DNA of 64,000 bases from Ideonella aquatica (GCF_018069755.1 NZ_JAGQDE010000010.1:119403-183402); one strand, 5' to 3'. Positions 1 through 8,138 are shown, numbered from the stretch's first letter. Notes: generated by a model from the letters alone, not told the origin. Numbers and translations: made by a program.

Positions 1-411
1 GGCCGGCGCATGGCGATCGAGAACCCCACCTGGTACGCCAACATCGGCGACATCCCCGAGCCCGATTTCCTGGCCGGTGTGGCCGATCGGGCCGACTGCG
101 CGGTGCTGCTGGACCTCAACAACATCGAGGTCAACCGCAAGAACCACGGCAGCCCGCCGCTGGACGCCTTCATGGCCCGGCTGTCGCCCGATCGCATCGC
201 CTACCTGCATGTGGCCGGCCATGAATGGGACGAGCGCTTCGGCCTGCATGTGGACACCCATGCGCGCTCGGCATCTGATGAGGTGCGTGCCCAGGCGCGT
301 GCGCTGTCGGCCGCGCACGGCTGGCCGGTGCTGCTGGAATGGGACCACGACCTGCCGGAGCCCGCGGGCCTGGCCGAGGAGCTCGCATGTCTGCGTTCTT
401 CGACTATGTGA
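1..411 (+). CDS. bufB: MNIO family (DUF692) RiPP-modifying enzyme, BufB-like, 5' end outside window
   Basis: Partial: the frame is open from the first base, so only the C-terminal ~137 residues are present. The visible part carries DUF692 hallmarks: a DLNNIEVNRKNHG segment, YLHVAGHEWD, a DTHA motif and a late LLEWDHD segment. In this TIM-barrel family such His, Asp and Glu residues bind the iron cluster. MNIO enzymes modify cysteines of RiPP precursors; in bufferin operons they work with BufC on a secreted copper-binding peptide. The gene overlaps the next one by 25 bases, and a Cys-rich exported peptide and a DoxX protein follow, as in buf operons. The family assignment is firm; the bufferin role is inferred from context. 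Confidence 0.88.
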   Translation, partial: GRRMAIENPTWYANIGDIPEPDFLAGVADRADCAVLLDLNNIEVNRKNHGSPPLDAFMARLSPDRIAYLHVAGHEWDERFGLHVDTHARSASDEVRAQARALSAAHGWPVLLEWDHDLPEPAGLAEELACLRSSTM

Positions 412-656
412 GAGGCCGCAGCGACGAGCTGCCCGCCGGCTACGACGAGCGCGGCATGCGCCTGTACCGCCACCTGGTGTGGCTGGGCGCCAGCCAGACC
501 ATCGAGGCCCACCATCCGGACCTGCGTGAACAGCTGGGCGAAGAGGCCTGGCGCGGGCTGATCGAGGCCTGGGTGCGCGACTCCACCTGGGACTCGCCCT
601 TCGTCAACGACCTGGCCGAGGACTTTGCCGCCTTCCTCGCGCGGACCTCGGCCTGA
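387..656 (+). CDS. Short BufC-like protein (DUF2063 N-terminal domain)
   Basis: 89 residues from the ATG at 387, inside the end of the MNIO gene. The sequence has the pattern of the N-terminal helical domain of DUF2063/BufC proteins: a YDERGMRLYRHLVW segment, then HPDLREQLGEEAWRGL, and a closing SPFVNDLAEDFAAFL. BufC proteins help the MNIO enzyme recognise its precursor. Usual family members are about 250 residues, so this copy lacks the C-terminal domain. A longer frame opens at 339 but adds an Arg/Gly/Pro-rich stretch that reads like shadow sequence. The overlap with the MNIO gene suggests coupled translation. Confidence 0.75.
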   Translation: MSAFFDYVRGRSDELPAGYDERGMRLYRHLVWLGASQTIEAHHPDLREQLGEEAWRGLIEAWVRDSTWDSPFVNDLAEDFAAFLARTSA

Positions 657-675
657 GCCGCTGCGCCAGCTGGCC

Positions 676-876
676 ATGCATTGCCGCGACGCTTTCTTCC
701 TGCTGCACAGCGGGCCGCACCACGAGGCCGGCTGGCCCCGGCGCCTGCAGGCGCACACCCACCGCTGGTGGTGTGTGCAATGCCGCCGCCTGGCCCGCGA
801 TGACGCACGCCTGGACCGTCTGCTGGCGCAGTGGCGCGCGCAGGCCTGGCGTGCCGATGACGCTGCGCCGCGCTGA
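676..876 (+). CDS. Small zinc-finger protein, zf-HC2 type
   Basis: 66 residues. The pattern Cys3 ... His29-x3-Cys33-x2-Cys36 fits the zf-HC2 zinc-binding fold of small anti-sigma-like proteins, which often begin MxCR and end in a basic helix. The gene lies 19 bases after the bufC-like gene and before the precursor gene, so it is probably in the same transcription unit. Such proteins often accompany ECF sigma genes, but no sigma gene lies inside this part of the window; one could lie upstream of base 1. A TTG at 625 would give a longer form that overlaps the previous gene. The coding call rests on the motif and on frame openness; its function is unknown. Confidence 0.55.
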   Translation: MHCRDAFFLLHSGPHHEAGWPRRLQAHTHRWWCVQCRRLARDDARLDRLLAQWRAQAWRADDAAPR

Positions 877-889
877 GCACCACCGGCCG

Positions 890-940
890 AAAAAAAGTGT
901 CTCTCCGGCCTGTCAGGTTCTGACCGCTGGCCCGACCAAA
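890..940 (+). promoter_or_regulatory. Possible promoter region of the Cys-rich precursor gene
   Basis: A run of seven A at 890-896 is followed directly by GTGTCT, inside otherwise very GC-rich DNA and 100 bases before the precursor start. An A-rich element before a GTGTC-like box is compatible with an ECF-type promoter, but no matching -10 element can be assigned with confidence. Confidence 0.25.
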
Positions 941-995
941 GGACATGCACACGCTGTGCATGAGCACCCAACCCCAACCCACCAGGAACCTCACC

Positions 996-1235
996 ATGAA
1001 CCTCCGTCACGCCGCCCTGCTCGCCGCCGCCTTGATCGCCCAATCCACTGCCCACGCCGCGCCCGGCAAGGACAGCGCCTGCGGTGCCGGCTCCTGCGGC
1101 AAGAAGACCGCCACCGCGCCGAAGAACGCGGCGTCGGACGCCGCCTGCAGCAAGAAGGACGGCGGCTGCAGCAAGAAGGACGGTGGCAAGGAGTCGTCGT
1201 GCGCCAAGAAGGACGGCGGCTGCTCGAAGAAGTGA
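996..1235 (+). CDS. Exported Cys-rich peptide with CSKKDGG repeats, candidate bufferin-type RiPP precursor
   Basis: 79 residues. Residues 1-21 form a Sec signal peptide ending in AHA. The mature part is Lys/Gly/Ala-rich with six cysteines, at 29, 34, 51, 58, 69 and 76. The pairs 51/58 and 69/76 sit exactly 7 residues apart in CSKKDGG or CAKKDGG units. The start at 996 is preferred over one at 945 because it begins the signal peptide and has AGGA upstream. An MNIO enzyme, BufC-like protein and DoxX protein are its neighbours, so it is the obvious substrate. Known bufferins of the DUF2282 type carry EGKCG-like motifs, which are absent here, so this is a different precursor class. The modification itself is inferred. 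Confidence 0.8.
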   Translation: MNLRHAALLAAALIAQSTAHAAPGKDSACGAGSCGKKTATAPKNAASDAACSKKDGGCSKKDGGKESSCAKKDGGCSKK

Positions 1236-1243
1236 GGTCCGAC

Positions 1244-1732
1244 ATGAACGCACTCTCACTCCCCACCTGGGTCGTGCGCACGCACGGCTCGCTCACCCAG
1301 GCGATCGACGGCCTGGGCCTGCTGGCCCTGCGGCTGTGGCTGGCGCAAGAGTTCGGCCAGGCTGGCTGGACCAAGTTGAGCCATGGCCTGACGGCGCCCG
1401 AGTGGTTCGTCGGCCTGGCCTTTCCCGGCCCGCTGGGCTGGCTCTCGCCCGACATGAACTGGCTGATGGCCGGTGTGACTGAAGTGCTTGGCGCAGCCCT
1501 GCTGCTGCTGGGCTGGCCGGTGCGGCTGGCGGCGCTGGCGCTGCTCTTCGTCGATGTGATCGCCGTCTGGACCGTGCACTTCGACCTCGGCTGGGCCGGC
1601 TGGAACCAGATCGAGACCGACGCCGGCCAGGGCTTCAAGCTGCCGCTGATGATGGGCCTGATGCTGCTGGCGCTGCTGAGCCAGGGCAGCGGTCGCTGGG
1701 CCTGGCGCGGTCCCCTGCGGCCAGTGGCTTGA
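1244..1732 (+). CDS. DoxX family membrane protein
   Basis: 162 residues with about four hydrophobic segments: around LGLLALRLWLAQEFG, MAGVTEVLGAALLLLGW, AALALLFVDVIAVW and LMMGLMLLALLSQG. This is the usual layout of DoxX proteins, which sit in the inner membrane. The start at 1244 lies 8 bases after the precursor stop. DoxX proteins are common last genes of buf-type operons and are thought to support redox or export steps there; the precise role is not settled. Confidence 0.85.
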   Translation: MNALSLPTWVVRTHGSLTQAIDGLGLLALRLWLAQEFGQAGWTKLSHGLTAPEWFVGLAFPGPLGWLSPDMNWLMAGVTEVLGAALLLLGWPVRLAALALLFVDVIAVWTVHFDLGWAGWNQIETDAGQGFKLPLMMGLMLLALLSQGSGRWAWRGPLRPVA

Positions 1733-1753
1733 CCGATCTCAAGACTTCATTCG

Positions 1754-1776
1754 TGGGGGATGGGTGAGATCCCCCA
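1754..1776 (+). terminator. Hairpin downstream of the buf-like operon
   Basis: The arms TGGGGGAT (1754-1761) and ATCCCCCA (1769-1776) give an 8-bp stem with a 7-base loop, 22 bases after the DoxX stop. There is no T tract, so it may terminate weakly, or lie in the leader of the next gene. Confidence 0.4.
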
Positions 1777-1824
1777 GCAGGCTCCGCTAGCGTGGGATCG
1801 TCCATGCTGTGGAGGGACCCACCG

Positions 1825-4800
1825 ATGAAGAACACACCAATGCGCATGGGCCTCGCGGCCCTGCTGACCAGCCTGGCTGCCCAGGCCGGCGCATTCAGCC
1901 TGACCGACCGGATCGATTGCCAGCGCGCGGTCGAGCGCGTGTTGTGGCAGCACCGTGGCGACGCCGGCCAGCGCCTGGCCTTTGAGCAGGTGCTGCCCGA
2001 GCGGCTGATCCGCCGCCGCGCGGAGGATGTCGAGCGCCAGAGCAACGCGCTGGCCCAGTGGTGGCGCACGCCGATCACCAGCGCCCAGCTGCAGGCCGAG
2101 CTCGACCGCATGGCCGCTGGCTCCAAGGATCCAGCCATGCTGCGCGAGCTGTTCGCCGCGCTGGGCAACGACCCGCTGCGCGCCGCCGAATGCCTGGCCC
2201 GCCCGGCGCTGGCCGATCGCCTGTGGCGCGCCCAGTACGCGCGCGATGAACGCATTCATGGCGAGCGTCGCCGCCAGGTGCTGGCCGAGCACGCCAGCGG
2301 CCAGGCCACCACCGCCGAGCGCCAGTCCCATGTGCTGGTGCGCGACCGCGCCGCGCTGGCCGGTGCCGGTGCCGGCGCCCGGCTGCTGGCGCCCGAAGCC
2401 TTCGACCGCCAGGCCCGGCTGCTGCGCGCCGCCGCCACCACGCCGGCCGGCAGCCTGGCGCTGGGCCAGACCGTGCGCCTGCGCGAGGACAGCGACCGCT
2501 GGACTGCGGTGCGTGTGGACGCGGTTGACGGCCCGGTGCTGCGCAGCCGCGCCACCGTCTGGCGCAAGACGCCGATCGAGACCTGGTGGTCGCAGGCCCG
2601 CAAGGGCTTTGCCGCCACCCTGGCGCTGCCCGAGGCGCGCTACACCCTGCCGCAGGTGGCCACCGTCTGCCGCGATGACAGCTGGCAGCCCACCGCGTCG
2701 CTGCCCGATGGCCGCTACGAGCACACGGCGGTCTGGACCGGCAGCGAGATGATCGTCTGGGGCGGCATGGAGGCGGTGGGCAACTACCGCATCGACGGCG
2801 CCCGCTACCGTCCGGCCACGGACACTTGGCTGCCGATGGCCGATGCGCCGGTCACCCGCACCGCGATGAGCAGCGCCTGGACCGGCAGCGAGATGCTGGT
2901 CTGGGGTGGCCGCGCCGATGGCGTGGGCTCGCTCTACGACCCGGCCACCGACACCTGGCGCGCCACCAGCGCGGTCAACGCACCGCTGGAGGGCGCCTCC
3001 TGGGCCGCCTCGGTCTGGACCGGCAAGGAACTGATCGTCTGGGGCGGCATGGGCGGCATGACGGGCAACGCCGTCAACACCGGTGCCCGCTACAACCCGA
3101 AGACCGACACCTGGGTGCGCCTGCCCGCGTCGCCGCTGGCCGCGCGCGCCTTTGTGCCGGCGGCGTGGACCGGCCAGGAGATGGTGGTCTGGTCCGGCTA
3201 CAACGTCAGCATCGGCCAGCTCTACGGCGATGGTGCGCGCTACAACCCCGGCACCAACCAGTGGACCCCGATGTCCACCGCCAACGCGCCGGACGCCAAC
3301 TACTGGAACACGGCGGTCTGGAGTGGCAGCGAGGTGCTGGTCTGGGGTGGTGTGGTCGGCGGTACCGAGGTGCGTGCCTACAACCCGGCCAGCAACAGCT
3401 GGCGCATCGGCAGCGGCAGCGGCATGCCGCAGTGGCGCTACATGCACGGCGCGGTCTGGACCGGCAGCGAGATGCTGGTGCACGGCGGCTGGCCGTCGGC
3501 TGCGCCGGCCGGGCTGTACAACCCGGTCACCGACAGCTGGCGCACGGCCACCGGCATCGGCCATCAGCCGGGCACCCAGGCGGGCACGCTGGTCTGGACG
3601 GGCACCGAGGCGCTGGCCTGGGGCGGCATGGACGACCAGTTCGGCTTCCGCGCCGATGGCGGCCGCTACAACCCGTCGGCCGACAGCTGGCAGCCGATGA
3701 CCACGAACAACGTGCCCACCGGCCGCGGCCTGCACTCGGCCGAGTGGACCGGCGCCGAGATGGTGATCTGGGGCGGCTACGACGGTGTCGGTGTCACCGA
3801 TGCCGGTGCGCGCTACACGCCCGCCACCGACAGCTGGCAACCCACCAGCACCGTGGGCGCGGCCACCGCACGCAACAACGCCACCGCGGTGTGGACCGGC
3901 AACGAGATCATCTTCTGGGGCGCCGGCTCCAGCGCGCCCTTCACGCCTGACACCGGCGGCATCTACAACCCCGCCACCGACCAGTGGCGGCCGATGTCCA
4001 GCAAGAAGGGCCCGTGGGTCACTTACGGCCACACGGCGGTCTGGACCGGCAGCGAGATGATCACCTACGGCGGCATCAGCTCCAGCGAAGGGCCGTACAT
4101 CTACGACCTGGCCAGCAACAGCTGGCGCCGTGGCACGCTGAACAAGGACCCCGGCCACCGCGACCACCATGGCGCGGTCTGGAGCGGCAGCGAGATGATC
4201 GTCTGGGGCGGCTCGATCGATGCCGGCGTCAGGCCCACCGGCGGCCGCTACAACCCCGCCACCAACACCTGGACGCCGCTGCCCGTCAGTGGCTCGCCCG
4301 ATGCCCGCATGTGGCCGGTGGCGGTGTGGACCGGCAGCGAGGCCATCTTCTGGGGCGGCTATGACCAGCTCTTTGGCGTCGACTACAACGACGGCGCGCG
4401 CTTCTCGCCCACCACCGGCCAGTGGACCCGCACCAGCCAGAACGGCGCGCCCACGCCGCGCATCGCCCAGGGGGTGTACACCGGCAGCGAGATGATCGTC
4501 TGGGGCGGCACGCTCAACGGCAGCGGCGGCCGCTACGACCCGGCCACCAACAGCTGGCGCGCCACCACCCTGCTGCACGCGCCGGATGGCCGGCCGTCCG
4601 GCGGCCGCTGGAGCACGGTCTTCACCGGCGACCGCATGATCATCTGGGGCGGCTATCCGCCGGTGCGGCAAGGCGCGGCCTACTGCACCTCGGGCGCGCC
4701 CAACCAGGCGCCGCAGGCCGCGGCCGACCGCTACCGCGCCAAGCCTGGCAAGTCGCTGCTGGTGAGCACCGAGCGCAGCGTGCTGCGCAACGACAGCGAC

Positions 4801-4986
4801 GCCAACGGTGACCGCCTGGGCGCGCGCCTGGTCAGCCCGCCCGCCGGGCAGCTGAGCTTCAACGCCAACGGCAGTTTCCGCTACACGCCGCCGCCGGGCT
4901 TCACCGGCACCGACCAGTTCGACTACGTGGCCAATGACGACCTGCTCGACAGCGCGCCGACGACGGTGAGAATCCAGGTGAAGTGA
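1825..4986 (+). CDS. Exported protein with 14 kelch-type repeats and a C-terminal cadherin-like domain
   Basis: 1053 residues. The ATG at 1825 begins a signal peptide (KNTPMRMGLAALL...AQAGA) and has GGAGGG about 8 bases upstream; an earlier ATG at 1792 lacks these. Residues ~20-290 are helical and unassigned. From about residue 295 there are 13 full repeats and a partial 14th of ~45-50 residues, each with a WTGSEMIVWGG-like strand and a RYNPATDSW-like strand, the signature of kelch propeller blades. The last ~95 residues resemble tandem cadherin/VCBS-like domains (NDSDANGDRL, GSFRYTPPPGFTGTDQFDY). It is probably secreted or surface-exposed and may bind protein or glycan. No catalytic motif was recognised. 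Confidence 0.85.
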   Translation: MKNTPMRMGLAALLTSLAAQAGAFSLTDRIDCQRAVERVLWQHRGDAGQRLAFEQVLPERLIRRRAEDVERQSNALAQWWRTPITSAQLQAELDRMAAGSKDPAMLRELFAALGNDPLRAAECLARPALADRLWRAQYARDERIHGERRRQVLAEHASGQATTAERQSHVLVRDRAALAGAGAGARLLAPEAFDRQARLLRAAATTPAGSLALGQTVRLREDSDRWTAVRVDAVDGPVLRSRATVWRKTPIETWWSQARKGFAATLALPEARYTLPQVATVCRDDSWQPTASLPDGRYEHTAVWTGSEMIVWGGMEAVGNYRIDGARYRPATDTWLPMADAPVTRTAMSSAWTGSEMLVWGGRADGVGSLYDPATDTWRATSAVNAPLEGASWAASVWTGKELIVWGGMGGMTGNAVNTGARYNPKTDTWVRLPASPLAARAFVPAAWTGQEMVVWSGYNVSIGQLYGDGARYNPGTNQWTPMSTANAPDANYWNTAVWSGSEVLVWGGVVGGTEVRAYNPASNSWRIGSGSGMPQWRYMHGAVWTGSEMLVHGGWPSAAPAGLYNPVTDSWRTATGIGHQPGTQAGTLVWTGTEALAWGGMDDQFGFRADGGRYNPSADSWQPMTTNNVPTGRGLHSAEWTGAEMVIWGGYDGVGVTDAGARYTPATDSWQPTSTVGAATARNNATAVWTGNEIIFWGAGSSAPFTPDTGGIYNPATDQWRPMSSKKGPWVTYGHTAVWTGSEMITYGGISSSEGPYIYDLASNSWRRGTLNKDPGHRDHHGAVWSGSEMIVWGGSIDAGVRPTGGRYNPATNTWTPLPVSGSPDARMWPVAVWTGSEAIFWGGYDQLFGVDYNDGARFSPTTGQWTRTSQNGAPTPRIAQGVYTGSEMIVWGGTLNGSGGRYDPATNSWRATTLLHAPDGRPSGGRWSTVFTGDRMIIWGGYPPVRQGAAYCTSGAPNQAPQAAADRYRAKPGKSLLVSTERSVLRNDSDANGDRLGARLVSPPAGQLSFNANGSFRYTPPPGFTGTDQFDYVANDDLLDSAPTTVRIQVK

Positions 4987-5005
4987 GCCCCGGGCCCCTG
5001 GCGGC

Positions 5006-5011
5006 GACAAT
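5006..5011 (+). promoter_or_regulatory. -10-like GACAAT six bases before uup ATG
   Basis: GACAAT ends exactly 6 bases before the ATG at 5018, which would put the transcription start on the start codon. There is no clear -35 box and no Shine-Dalgarno sequence. Similar spacing occurs at 7374, 8170 and 21357. Confidence 0.35.
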
Positions 5012-5017
5012 GCCGCC

Positions 5018-6907
5018 ATGGCCCTGCTCACCCTCACCAATGCCCACCTCGCCTTCGGCCATGTCGCGCTGCTCGACGGCGCCGACTTTTCCCTGGAAGC
5101 CGGCGAGCGCGTCGCGCTGATCGGCCGCAATGGCGCCGGCAAGTCCTCGCTGCTGAAGATCCTCGCCGGCCTGGAGCGGCCGGACGACGGCGAGCTGCAG
5201 GTCCAGGGCGAGCAGCGCCGCTTCTATGTGCCGCAGGAGCCGGCCTTCGCGCCTGGCGCCACGGTGTTTGAAGCGGTCAGCGAAGGCCTGGCCGAGGTGA
5301 AGGCGCTGCGCGCGCGCTTCGAGGCCCACGCCCCCGAGGACGATCTCGACGCGCTGCAGACCCGCCTGGAGGCGCTGGACGGCTGGACCTGGGAGCGCCG
5401 GGTGGATGAAACCCTGCAGCGCCTGCGCCTGGACGCCAGCGCGGTGGTCGACACCCTGTCGGGCGGCAACCGCAAGCGCGTCGCGCTGGCCCAGGCCCTG
5501 GTGGCCGCGCCCGACGTGCTGCTGCTCGATGAGCCCACCAACCACCTCGACCTGGACGCGATCCGCTGGCTGGGCGAGCTGCTGGTGGCCTTCCGCGGCG
5601 CGCTGCTGCTGATCACCCACGACCGCGCCTTTCTGGACGTGGTGGCCACCCGCATCCTTGAGCTGGACCGCGGCCAGCTGCGCAGCTACCCCGGCAACTA
5701 CAGCGCCTTCCAGGGCCACAAGGCGCGCGAGCTGGCCAACGAGGCGCTGGCCAACGCCCGCTTCGACAAGCTGCTGGCGCAGGAAGAGGTGTGGATCCGC
5801 AAAGGCGTGGAGGCCCGCCGCACCCGGAGCGTGGCGCGCATCGCGCGGCTTGAGCAGATGCGCCACGAGCACGCCGCGCGCCGCAACGTGCAGGGCAATG
5901 TGCGGCTGGACATCGACCGCGGCGGCGCCAGCGGCAAGCTGGTGGCCGAGCTGGAGAACGTCAGCAAGGGCTTTGGCGGACCGCCGCTGGTGAAGGACTT
6001 CTCCACCATCGTGATGCGCGGCGACAAGATCGGCCTGGTCGGCCCCAACGGCGTGGGCAAGACCACGCTGCTGAAGATGATCCTGGGCCAGCTCGCCCCC
6101 GACAGCGGCAGCGTGCGCACCGGCACCAAGCTGGAGATCGCCTACTTCGACCAGATGCGCGAGGTGCTCAACCCCAACGCCACGCTGGCCGACACCATCA
6201 GCCCGGGCAGCGAGTGGATCGAGATCGGCAGCCAGCGCAAGCATGTGATGAGCTACCTGGGCGACTTCCTGTTCGCCCCGGCGCGCGCCAATTCGCCGGT
6301 CAGCAGCCTCTCGGGCGGCGAGCGCAACCGGCTGCTGCTGGCGCGCCTGTTCGCCCGGCCGGCCAATGTGCTGGTGATGGACGAGCCCACCAACGACCTC
6401 GACATCGAGACGCTGGAGCTGCTGGAGGAGTTGCTGGCCGACTACGACGGCACCGTCTTCCTGGTCAGCCACGACCGTGCCTTTGTCGACAACGTGGTGA
6501 CCAGCCTGATCGCCTGGGAGGGCGACGAGCAGCCGGGCCTGTGGCGCGAGTACGAGGGCGGCATCGGCGACTGGCTGGTGCAGCGCGAACGCGGCCGCGC
6601 CGCGCGCCAGAAGGCGGCCGCCGCGCAAGCAGCGGCCGAGGCGCCGCCACCGGCACCGGCCGCTGCGGCACCGGCCAAGCCGCGCAGCAAGCTCAGCTAC
6701 AAGGAGCAGCGTGAGCTGGACGAGCTGCCCGCGCGCATCACCGCGCTGGAGCAGGAGCAGGCCACGCTGGGCGCGTTGATCGGCGGCAGCGCGCTCTACA
6801 CCGAGGGCGCGGCGCGCATCACCGAGGTGACCACGCGGCACGCGCAGATCGAGGACGAGCTGATGCAGCTGCTGGAGCGCTGGGAGGCGCTGGCCAAGCG
6901 CGGTTGA
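5018..6907 (+). CDS. uup: ABC-F family ATPase Uup
   Basis: 629 residues with two ATPase cassettes and no membrane segments. Cassette 1 has Walker A GRNGAGKSS (residues 36-44), signature LSGGNRKRVALAQAL and Walker B LLLLDEPTNHLDL. Cassette 2 has GPNGVGKTT, LSGGERNRLLLARLF and LVMDEPTNDLDIETLELL. The C-terminus, after a Pro/Ala-rich linker, is a coiled coil (ELDELPARITALEQEQATLGALI...), as in Uup. ABC-F proteins act on ribosomes; Uup is linked to ribosome function and to precise excision of transposons. Its stop codon abuts that of the convergent dksA-like gene. Confidence 0.93.
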   Translation: MALLTLTNAHLAFGHVALLDGADFSLEAGERVALIGRNGAGKSSLLKILAGLERPDDGELQVQGEQRRFYVPQEPAFAPGATVFEAVSEGLAEVKALRARFEAHAPEDDLDALQTRLEALDGWTWERRVDETLQRLRLDASAVVDTLSGGNRKRVALAQALVAAPDVLLLDEPTNHLDLDAIRWLGELLVAFRGALLLITHDRAFLDVVATRILELDRGQLRSYPGNYSAFQGHKARELANEALANARFDKLLAQEEVWIRKGVEARRTRSVARIARLEQMRHEHAARRNVQGNVRLDIDRGGASGKLVAELENVSKGFGGPPLVKDFSTIVMRGDKIGLVGPNGVGKTTLLKMILGQLAPDSGSVRTGTKLEIAYFDQMREVLNPNATLADTISPGSEWIEIGSQRKHVMSYLGDFLFAPARANSPVSSLSGGERNRLLLARLFARPANVLVMDEPTNDLDIETLELLEELLADYDGTVFLVSHDRAFVDNVVTSLIAWEGDEQPGLWREYEGGIGDWLVQRERGRAARQKAAAAQAAAEAPPPAPAAAAPAKPRSKLSYKEQRELDELPARITALEQEQATLGALIGGSALYTEGAARITEVTTRHAQIEDELMQLLERWEALAKRG

Positions 6908-7294
6908 TCAGAGGCGGTGGTGCGCCTGGTGCCCTTCGGCGGCGCTGGCGCAGCCCACGCAGCGCGTGGCCCAGGGCTCGGCCAGCAGGCGCTCGAAGCG
7001 GATGGCCTCGCCGCAGTCGGCGCAAAAGCCGTAATCGGGCTCGTGCACACGGCGCAGCGCGGCGCTGACCTGGCCCAGCTCGGCCAGCTCGCGGTCGGCG
7101 CGGGCCAGGGCCACCTCGCGGTCGGCGTCGCGCTCGCGGCTGTCGTGGGCATCCTCGGCACGCAACTCGGCCGCCATCTCGACGCGGCTGGCGCCCCCCT
7201 GGTGCTCGGCCAGCTGCGCATCCAGCGCGGCCTGGCGCTGCTTCAGCGCGGCTTCGAGGCGGATGCGTTGTTCGGCATTCAGCAGGGCAGTCAT
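6908..7294 (-). CDS. DksA/TraR family zinc-finger protein
   Basis: 128 residues. An N-terminal helical region (EQRIRLEAALKQRQAALDAQL) is followed by a C-terminal four-Cys zinc finger, CADCGEAI ... CVGCA, the DksA/TraR signature (PF01258). Members bind RNA polymerase through the secondary channel. The start at 7294 is chosen because GGAGA lies just upstream; the longer frame to 7357 adds an unlikely leader. Its stop and the stop of uup share the palindrome TGATCA (6905-6910), so the two genes converge with no gap. Being shorter than DksA itself, it is a paralogue. Confidence 0.85.
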   Translation of the reverse strand: MTALLNAEQRIRLEAALKQRQAALDAQLAEHQGGASRVEMAAELRAEDAHDSRERDADREVALARADRELAELGQVSAALRRVHEPDYGFCADCGEAIRFERLLAEPWATRCVGCASAAEGHQAHHRL

Positions 7295-7373
7295 GTCGGT
7301 CTCCTTGTTGTCTGCATCGTCGCGCCGATCCCACCTGGCTGCCTTGATGGCCATCAAGCGCCCTGGGCCTGCC

Positions 7374-7379
7374 TAGAAT
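7374..7379 (+). promoter_or_regulatory. -10-like TAGAAT six bases before the amidotransferase ATG
   Basis: TAGAAT ends 6 bases before the ATG at 7386, compatible with a leaderless transcript starting at the A of the ATG. No Shine-Dalgarno sequence is present; no good -35 box lies at 16-18 bases. Confidence 0.4.
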
Positions 7380-7385
7380 CGGCCC

Positions 7386-8138
7386 ATGTGCCAGCTCCTC
7401 GGAATGAACGCCAACACGCCCACCGACGTGATGTTCAGCTTCACCGGCCTGGCCACGCGCGCCGACGAGCACAAGGACGGCTTCGGCATCGGCTTCTTTG
7501 AGGGCAGGGGCGTGCGCCTCTTTGTGGACGAGCGCAGCGCCCGCCAGAGCCCGGTGGCCGAGCTGGTCAAGACCTTCCCGATCCACAGCAACCAGGTCAT
7601 CGCCCACATCCGCAAGGCCACGCAGGGCCGGGTGGCGCTGGAGAACACCCACCCCTTCGTGCGCGAGCTGTGGGGCCGCTACTGGGTGTTTGCCCACAAC
7701 GGCGACCTGAAGGACTTCCGCCCGCGCCTGCACGGCCAGTTCCGCCCGGTGGGCGACACCGACAGCGAGCACGCCTTTTGCTGGATCATGCAGGAGCTGG
7801 CCAAGGCCCATGCCGGCGTGCCGGCCATCGACGAGCTGGGCTGCACCCTGCGCGAGCTGCTGCCGCAGCTGCACCGCCACGGCACCTTCAACATGCTGCT
7901 GTCCAACGGCCAGGCGCTGTGGGCGCACGGCTCGACCACGCTGCACTGGCTGGTGCGCCAGCACCCCTTCGGCGCGGCCTCGCTGCGCGACGAGGATGTG
8001 ACGGTGGACTTTGCCAGCGTCACCACGCCGCAGGACCGGGTGGCGGTGATCGCCACCGAGCCGCTGACCGCCCACGAGCCCTGGCAGGCCTTTGCGCCGG
8101 GCGAGCTGAGGGTGTTTGTCGACGGCGCGCCCCGGTGA
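7386..8138 (+). CDS. Class II glutamine amidotransferase (YafJ-like)
   Basis: 250 residues. The protein starts MCQLLGMN, so removal of Met1 exposes the catalytic Cys2 of N-terminal-nucleophile amidotransferases. Further family motifs are RADEHKDGFGIGFFEG, IAHIRKAT and WVFAHNGDL. It matches stand-alone YafJ-like proteins, which have only the glutaminase domain; the natural acceptor is unknown. It is transcribed divergently from the dksA-like gene, 91 bases away. Confidence 0.9.
   Translation: MCQLLGMNANTPTDVMFSFTGLATRADEHKDGFGIGFFEGRGVRLFVDERSARQSPVAELVKTFPIHSNQVIAHIRKATQGRVALENTHPFVRELWGRYWVFAHNGDLKDFRPRLHGQFRPVGDTDSEHAFCWIMQELAKAHAGVPAIDELGCTLRELLPQLHRHGTFNMLLSNGQALWAHGSTTLHWLVRQHPFGAASLRDEDVTVDFASVTTPQDRVAVIATEPLTAHEPWQAFAPGELRVFVDGAPR

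Noticed and set aside
2690..4690. Regular DNA repeats that might be a CRISPR array or satellite
   Set aside because: The repeats are coding kelch blades of ~140-150 bases with no constant repeat/variable spacer pattern.
1747..5142. A 1131-codon open frame on the minus strand across the kelch gene
   Set aside because: It mirrors the third-position GC bias of the kelch gene, has low-complexity Ala/Gly/Arg composition and no start signal. It is a shadow frame.
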